NCBI GenBank assembly: GCA_041179245.1 | Contig: JBEGTT010000041.1 | Coordinates: 1 to 11,525 of the forward strand | Direction of reading: 5' to 3' | DNA from: JBEGTT01 sp041179245 | Lineage (GTDB): Bacteria > Pseudomonadota > Gammaproteobacteria > Burkholderiales > Rhodocyclaceae | Length of the DNA stretch: 11,525 bases | Shown: positions 7,255-11,525 of the stretch, piece after piece | How positions within the stretch are numbered: position 1 is the first letter of the stretch | Layout of the letters: each line of letters opens with the position of its first letter | Notes under the pieces: generated by a model | What the model was told of the DNA's origin: nothing | Databases searched by the model: none | Seen by the model: only the letters and a program-made list of their open reading frames with translations | Translations under genes and position numbers: made by a program

Positions 7255-9825
7255 TTATGCATTCGATACATGATTTGCAATATGGGCCAAGGCTTCTTCA
7301 ACCTGATCCACCAAAATTAAACACAAGTCGCCGGCTTCCAGCTTTGCCAACGCTTGATCTATAGCAAGAAACTCGCCACGAATTTCTTCAACAAAACGGG
7401 TACGAGCAGCCCCAGCTAACCCTTCTCGCAGCAAACCTACGACTTCGCCATCAGCACGCCCGCGCTGGCAAGCATCCTGATACAGCCAGACATCATCAAA
7501 CGCAGCACCCAGAATCTGGGTTTGCTGACGAATATCCTCATCACGACGATCTCCCGCACCGCTAATCACCACACTTCGGCGACGAGCGGGCATTTCCTCA
7601 ACGGCCTGCACCAGTGCAGCAATGGCATCCGGGTTGTGACCATAATCAGCAATCAGGGTGGCACCCTTGTAATCGAATACATTAAACCGGCCCGGCGCTG
7701 TCGCTGCGTCACTGACAAAACTACGCAAAACGTCCCGGATCGTTTCCCAGTTCATGCCCAAGGCCCAAGCAGCGCCCGTTGCAGCCATGACATTTTCGAT
7801 CTGGAAAGCAATGGTTCCCTTGCGCGTCAGCGGCACCTCATTTAAATCGATCCGCTCACAAAAATCGCCTTCAACAGCAAGAATTTCATTCCCTTCAACA
7901 AATAGCACTCGACGACCTTGGGCACGACGCATCGCAATCACGGAATGATTCCGGTCGCGCGCAAAAAAGATCACGCCACCCGGGCAAACATCCGCCATGA
8001 TCGCCACATTGGGATCAGCCGCGTTCAAAACACCGTAACCGTGCGGGGCGACATTTTGCACGATAACGCGCTTTACAACCGCTAACTCTTCAACCGTCAT
8101 GATGTAATTCAGGCCCAGATGGTCGCCCATGCCAATGTTGGTGATAACCGCCACGTCACAAACATCGAAACCCAGCCCTTCGCGCAACACGCCACCCCGT
8201 GCAGTTTCAAACACTGCCGCATCTACATTAGGATGGAACAAGACATTCCGAGAACTTTTGGGGCCGCTACAGTCACCGCTATCAATCCGTTTTCCGCTGA
8301 TGTATACGCCATCAGTACTAGTCATACCCACCCGTTTTCCCATACCTTCAAAAAGGCGTCCGATTAGGCGAGCCGTGGTTGTTTTACCATTTGTACCGGC
8401 AACCGCCACAATCGGAATACGACCATTTTCTCCAGGTGCGAACATATTCGAGATAACCACCTCACCCACGTTACGACCTTTGCCAAACGAGGGTTGCAAG
8501 TGCATTCGCAAGCCAGGTGCAGCATTGACTTCAACAATACCGCCACCCTGAGCCTCCAACGGTTTTAGAACCGTTTCGCACACCACATCAATCCCACAAA
8601 TATCCAGCCCGACCATCCGAGCCGCATCGACCGCACGCGCAGCCATATCAGGGTGAACGTCGTCAGTCACATCGGTGGCCGTTCCGCCCGTGGATAGATT
8701 GGCGTTGTTGCGCAACACCACCCGCTCACCTCTGGGCGGAATGGAATCCGGGGCATAGCCCTTCTTTTCCAAGGTGGCACGCGCCACATCATCTAGCCGA
8801 ATTTTGGTCAGCGAAGTAGCGTGCCCTTCCCCGCGCCGGGGATCAAGGTTAATTTCTGCCACCAGTTCAGCAATGGTTTTTTCCCCATCGCCAATGACAT
8901 GAGCGGGGTCACGACGCGCAGCAGCAACCAATTGATTACCCACCACTAAAAAGCGGTAATCCTGACCGGGCAAATAACGCTCAAGCAAAATGTGGCGACC
9001 AAATTCGCGCGCAACGGCAAAACCGGCCAGTAACTCTTCTCGATTTTTGAGGTTAACCACCACCCCTTTACCCTGATTTCCATCAAGTGGTTTTACCACC
9101 ACGGGATAACCAAACTCCTCTGCCGCCAGACAAGCATCTTCGGCATCTTTAACCGGCCGCCCCATCGGTACAGGCACCCCGGCAGAACGTAATAGCAACT
9201 TGGTCAAATCCTTGTCTTGGGCAATGGATTCCGCAATCGCACTGGTGCAATCCATTTCAGCAGCCTGAATCCGGCGCTGTCGACTGCCCCAGCCAAACTG
9301 AACCAGACTCCCGCCGGTCAAACGGCGATAGGGAATGCCTCTCGCCACCGCAGCATCGACCAATGAGCCAGTACTCGGTCCCAAGCGCTCATCTTCATCC
9401 AGATCCCGCAGTTCCTTGAGCGCACCATCCAAGTCAAAAGGGGTGTCATTCAGCGCAGCCACACACAACTTTTCGGCTAGATCAAAAGCCAACCGACCCA
9501 CCGCTTCTTCACTGTATTCCACCACGACCTGGTACACACCTTCTTCGATGGTTTTAGCGGTCCGGCTAAACGTTAAAGTACATCCAGCGCTCACCTGTAA
9601 ACCCAAGGCCGCAATACGCAGCACATCAGCCAATGGGCGAACTTCCGTCCCGCTGTTACGCAGAATGTGGCCAATTTCCGGAAAACGTTCGCGCAAACGA
9701 TCGACAAAACCCGGCAGACTATCCAAGGCGCATTCATCAGGCGTACAGGCCACGATAGCCTCGATCGAGGTATGGCGGCTCCACAGATTCGGCCCACGCA
9801 GGGCACGGATACGAGAAATTTCCAT
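7255..9825 (-). CDS. cphA: Cyanophycin synthetase, full three-domain form (copy B)
   Basis: CphA alternately adds Asp to the backbone and Arg to its side chain, one ATP per bond, making the reserve polymer cyanophycin. The length, 856 residues, is normal. Domain G (about 160-468) is an ATP-grasp ligase with VVVKPLDGNQGKGV (242-255), DPAHVIGDG, the loop NLSTGGTA (376-383) and VEVNAAPG (431-438). Domain M (about 469-856) is a complete Mur ligase: P-loop GTNGKTT (477-483), ETARGG (540-545), TNIGMGDHLG (562-571), RFNVFDYKG, DYGHNPDA (727-734) and GAGDRRDED. Domain N (1-160) is divergent. Where copy C has HILEH, this protein has DVLRI (67-71), and the EHxCSPGxRGGF segment is missing. It therefore probably depends on an outside source of primer. 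AGGA lies 9 nt before the ATG. Whether the side chain is Arg or Lys cannot be read directly. Confidence 0.93.
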   Translation of the reverse strand: MEISRIRALRGPNLWSRHTSIEAIVACTPDECALDSLPGFVDRLRERFPEIGHILRNSGTEVRPLADVLRIAALGLQVSAGCTLTFSRTAKTIEEGVYQVVVEYSEEAVGRLAFDLAEKLCVAALNDTPFDLDGALKELRDLDEDERLGPSTGSLVDAAVARGIPYRRLTGGSLVQFGWGSRQRRIQAAEMDCTSAIAESIAQDKDLTKLLLRSAGVPVPMGRPVKDAEDACLAAEEFGYPVVVKPLDGNQGKGVVVNLKNREELLAGFAVAREFGRHILLERYLPGQDYRFLVVGNQLVAAARRDPAHVIGDGEKTIAELVAEINLDPRRGEGHATSLTKIRLDDVARATLEKKGYAPDSIPPRGERVVLRNNANLSTGGTATDVTDDVHPDMAARAVDAARMVGLDICGIDVVCETVLKPLEAQGGGIVEVNAAPGLRMHLQPSFGKGRNVGEVVISNMFAPGENGRIPIVAVAGTNGKTTTARLIGRLFEGMGKRVGMTSTDGVYISGKRIDSGDCSGPKSSRNVLFHPNVDAAVFETARGGVLREGLGFDVCDVAVITNIGMGDHLGLNYIMTVEELAVVKRVIVQNVAPHGYGVLNAADPNVAIMADVCPGGVIFFARDRNHSVIAMRRAQGRRVLFVEGNEILAVEGDFCERIDLNEVPLTRKGTIAFQIENVMAATGAAWALGMNWETIRDVLRSFVSDAATAPGRFNVFDYKGATLIADYGHNPDAIAALVQAVEEMPARRRSVVISGAGDRRDEDIRQQTQILGAAFDDVWLYQDACQRGRADGEVVGLLREGLAGAARTRFVEEIRGEFLAIDQALAKLEAGDLCLILVDQVEEALAHIANHVSNA

Positions 9826-9834
9826 GCTTTAAAT

Positions 9835-9838
9835 TCCT
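9835..9838 (-). promoter_or_regulatory. Ribosome binding site of copy B
   Basis: On the minus strand, AGGA sits 9 nt before the ATG of copy B, in the 37-nt gap after copy A. No terminator or promoter is evident in that gap, so the two genes are probably read together. Confidence 0.55.
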
Positions 9839-9862
9839 AAATTCTGTTCGGTAATCAAGGGC

Positions 9863-11525
9863 TTAACCAGCGATGCGGGCCAGCAATGTTTGATCGAAAG
9901 TTTCCAACCCAACTCGGAGCAAATCCTGAGAAACATTCAAGGACCAAGCCGCTGCGGTCGCCGCTAATACCTGTGGCAAGGTATTGTCTTCAGCGTCCCC
10001 AACAGGCAACGCTGAAACAGGCATCAATGCGACAGAATCCAAACCAGTACACAACACGATATGCCCGTGGCGAACGGTCACCGCTCTGCCGCCACTGCCC
10101 AAATGGTCAACCAGCACAGGATGATCCGGATGGGTGCCAAAGAACATGACTTCGCCATCACACAGTTTGGCCATATCAACCACTAGCGCATCTTCGACGT
10201 TCAGCACGCCAACCCCGGTTGGCAACACCACATCAATCTGCGTCCGGACTGCGTTAAAACGCTGCTTGGCCGTTCCGAGCGATTCAACGGGTTCAACTTT
10301 AGCCTCCAGATCAATGCCCAGCACAACGCCCACCTGACAACGATCGTAAGGTAGTCCTTCACTGAAAATCCGAGTTTCACTGGTTTCACACACCATGGCT
10401 TCAATGTTGCGGTTCATCAACAGACGTTGCGCCGGCTCCCAGCGAGCCTGATCCCCAGGCTCAATCTGGCGTTGGTCAATGAATAAGCCTTCCGAGCAAG
10501 CCATCCCGGTTTGCCGTCCACCAAGCCGAAGCAAACGGGCTATCAAGCGAGCAACCAACGTACGTCCATGACTACCCGCAACGCCAACGACAGGAATACG
10601 GCCATTGTCGTCCACTGGGAAAAGATTATTGATGATGGCCTGACCCACCGGGCGAGATTTCCCCACCGCCGGTTTGATGTGCATCAGCAAACTAGGGCCT
10701 GCATTAACTTCCACAATCGCCGCACCCTGTTCTGCCAACGGACGGGAAATATCAGTGGCGACCAAATCAATTCCGGCAATGTCTAAACCGACAATTTTTG
10801 CGGCCAAGGCAACCGTTTCTGCTGTATCGGGATGAACCTCATCGGTCACATCGAAGGCGTGATTCCCCGAACGCTGGATCATCACTTCAATACCCGCTGC
10901 TGGAACCACGTTCTCATCTGCGTAACCTTGACGCGTAATTTCCAACAGGCTGCCGGAATTCACGCGAATCATGTTTAACGGATGCTCTTCCGTATTTCCT
11001 CGCCGGGGATCACTGTTGATCTGGGACTGAATCAATTCATAAATAGTCGACTTGCCATCACCGACCACCTTGGCTTCATCACCTTTATTGGCCGCGACTA
11101 ACTTGCCACCGACAACCAGTAAACGATGCTCAACCCCCTGAATGAATTTCTCGACAATAACGCCACTACCCTCATCCAGCGCTACGCCATAGGCGGTTTC
11201 GACCTGTTCGCGGGTCATCAGATTGGTAAACACACCTCGGCCATGATTACCGTCGTAGGGTTTCACTACCACGGGTACGCCAATATCTTCGGCAGCTTCC
11301 CAAGCATCGGCGGCCCCCCTGACCAAGCGTCCTTCAGGAACCGGAACACCACAAATTTCCAATAGCGATTTAGTCAAATCCTTGTCGCGGGAAATGCCTT
11401 CTGCAATGGCGCTAGTGCTATCAGTTTCCGCTGTCCAAATACGGCGCTGGCACGAGCCATAACCCAACTGAACCAAATTGCCATCGTTAAGACGCATCGC
11501 CGGAATGTTGCGTTCTTCAGCCGCA
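9863..11525 (-). CDS. CphA-like synthetase with defective Mur domain (copy A, 5' end outside window)
   Basis: The frame is open to the right edge. The bases beyond the internal ATG at 11497 encode AAEERNIPA, which aligns with residues 175 onward of copy C. About 174 N-terminal residues are therefore missing, including any HxxEH site. The ATP-grasp domain has VVVKPYDGNHGRGVF and VEVNAGPSLLMH. Like copy C it has QRSGNHAFDVTDE instead of the NLSTGGTA loop, and HPLNMIR. In the Mur-like domain the P-loop reads GSHGRT, with Arg replacing the nucleotide-binding Lys (codon 10564-10562). The Asp-His motif of copy B is gone and the C-terminal Mur lobe is absent. Side-chain ligation is unlikely, and any activity would come from the ATP-grasp domain. 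Copies A and C share many features against copy B, so they form one paralogue class, probably the CphA' type known beside cphA in betaproteobacteria. A is the first operon gene visible here. Confidence 0.85.
   Translation of the reverse strand, partial: AAEERNIPAMRLNDGNLVQLGYGSCQRRIWTAETDSTSAIAEGISRDKDLTKSLLEICGVPVPEGRLVRGAADAWEAAEDIGVPVVVKPYDGNHGRGVFTNLMTREQVETAYGVALDEGSGVIVEKFIQGVEHRLLVVGGKLVAANKGDEAKVVGDGKSTIYELIQSQINSDPRRGNTEEHPLNMIRVNSGSLLEITRQGYADENVVPAAGIEVMIQRSGNHAFDVTDEVHPDTAETVALAAKIVGLDIAGIDLVATDISRPLAEQGAAIVEVNAGPSLLMHIKPAVGKSRPVGQAIINNLFPVDDNGRIPVVGVAGSHGRTLVARLIARLLRLGGRQTGMACSEGLFIDQRQIEPGDQARWEPAQRLLMNRNIEAMVCETSETRIFSEGLPYDRCQVGVVLGIDLEAKVEPVESLGTAKQRFNAVRTQIDVVLPTGVGVLNVEDALVVDMAKLCDGEVMFFGTHPDHPVLVDHLGSGGRAVTVRHGHIVLCTGLDSVALMPVSALPVGDAEDNTLPQVLAATAAAWSLNVSQDLLRVGLETFDQTLLARIAG

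Noticed and set aside
8119..8551. Plus-strand open frames inside the copy B gene (up to 140 codons, also 9335-9832)
   Set aside because: They are antisense shadows of a well-conserved coding frame and show no recognisable protein features or ribosome binding sites.
9826..9862. Possible regulatory hairpin or promoter in the copy A-copy B gap
   Set aside because: The 37 nt hold only a plausible ribosome binding site. I see no inverted repeat or convincing promoter pair.
9863..11497. Copy A as a complete 544-residue protein starting at 11497
   Set aside because: The frame stays open to the window edge and the extra residues align with copies B and C, so that ATG is internal.
1..11525. CRISPR arrays, tRNA or rRNA genes, insertion sequences, prophage or attachment sites
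   Set aside because: I found no direct repeat series, structured RNA gene, transposase or terminal inverted repeats on either strand.

Overview
The window looks like chromosomal DNA of a betaproteobacterium. The reasons are a dapA-bamC gene pair, a small HTH protein of a type I associate with that class, a NodT-type outer membrane efflux factor and tandem cyanophycin synthetase genes. Base composition looks moderate. I cannot assign a family or genus.

Layout. Positions 2-325 (+) are the 3' end of an outer membrane efflux factor gene. A convergent hairpin (352-380) separates it from a minus-strand pair: dapA (lysine and diaminopimelate biosynthesis) followed by bamC (outer membrane assembly lipoprotein). 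A divergent intergenic region (2468-2686) leads into a small plus-strand HTH regulator (2687-2995). That gene ends at a bidirectional hairpin terminator (3019-3044), which it shares with the large operon arriving from the other side.

The remaining 8.4 kb is one minus-strand operon, read from right to left. It holds a CphA-like synthetase whose 5' end lies beyond the window (copy A, 9863-11525) and a full-length cyanophycin synthetase (copy B, 7255-9825). These are followed by an OafA-type membrane acyltransferase (6130-7242), a second short CphA-like synthetase (copy C, 3964-6126) and a radical SAM protein (3081-3956). Gaps between genes are 37, 12, 3 and 7 nt. Two ribosome binding sites lie in or across the stop of the preceding gene, which argues for a single transcript and coupled translation.

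How the genes may work together. Copy B has the complete N, ATP-grasp and Mur-ligase layout needed to build a poly-aspartate backbone and attach side chains. It has lost the HxxEH signature in its N domain. Copies A and C have intact-looking ATP-grasp domains but degenerate, truncated Mur-ligase domains. They also lack the NLSTGGTA loop of the ATP-grasp region that copy B has. Copy C carries a clean HxxEH motif, so the catalytic sites appear to be divided among paralogues. The role of the acyltransferase and the radical SAM protein is unknown. Their tight placement suggests either modification or anchoring of the polymer, or a cyanophycin-like product that has not been described. No cyanophycinase or isoaspartyl dipeptidase gene is in the window.
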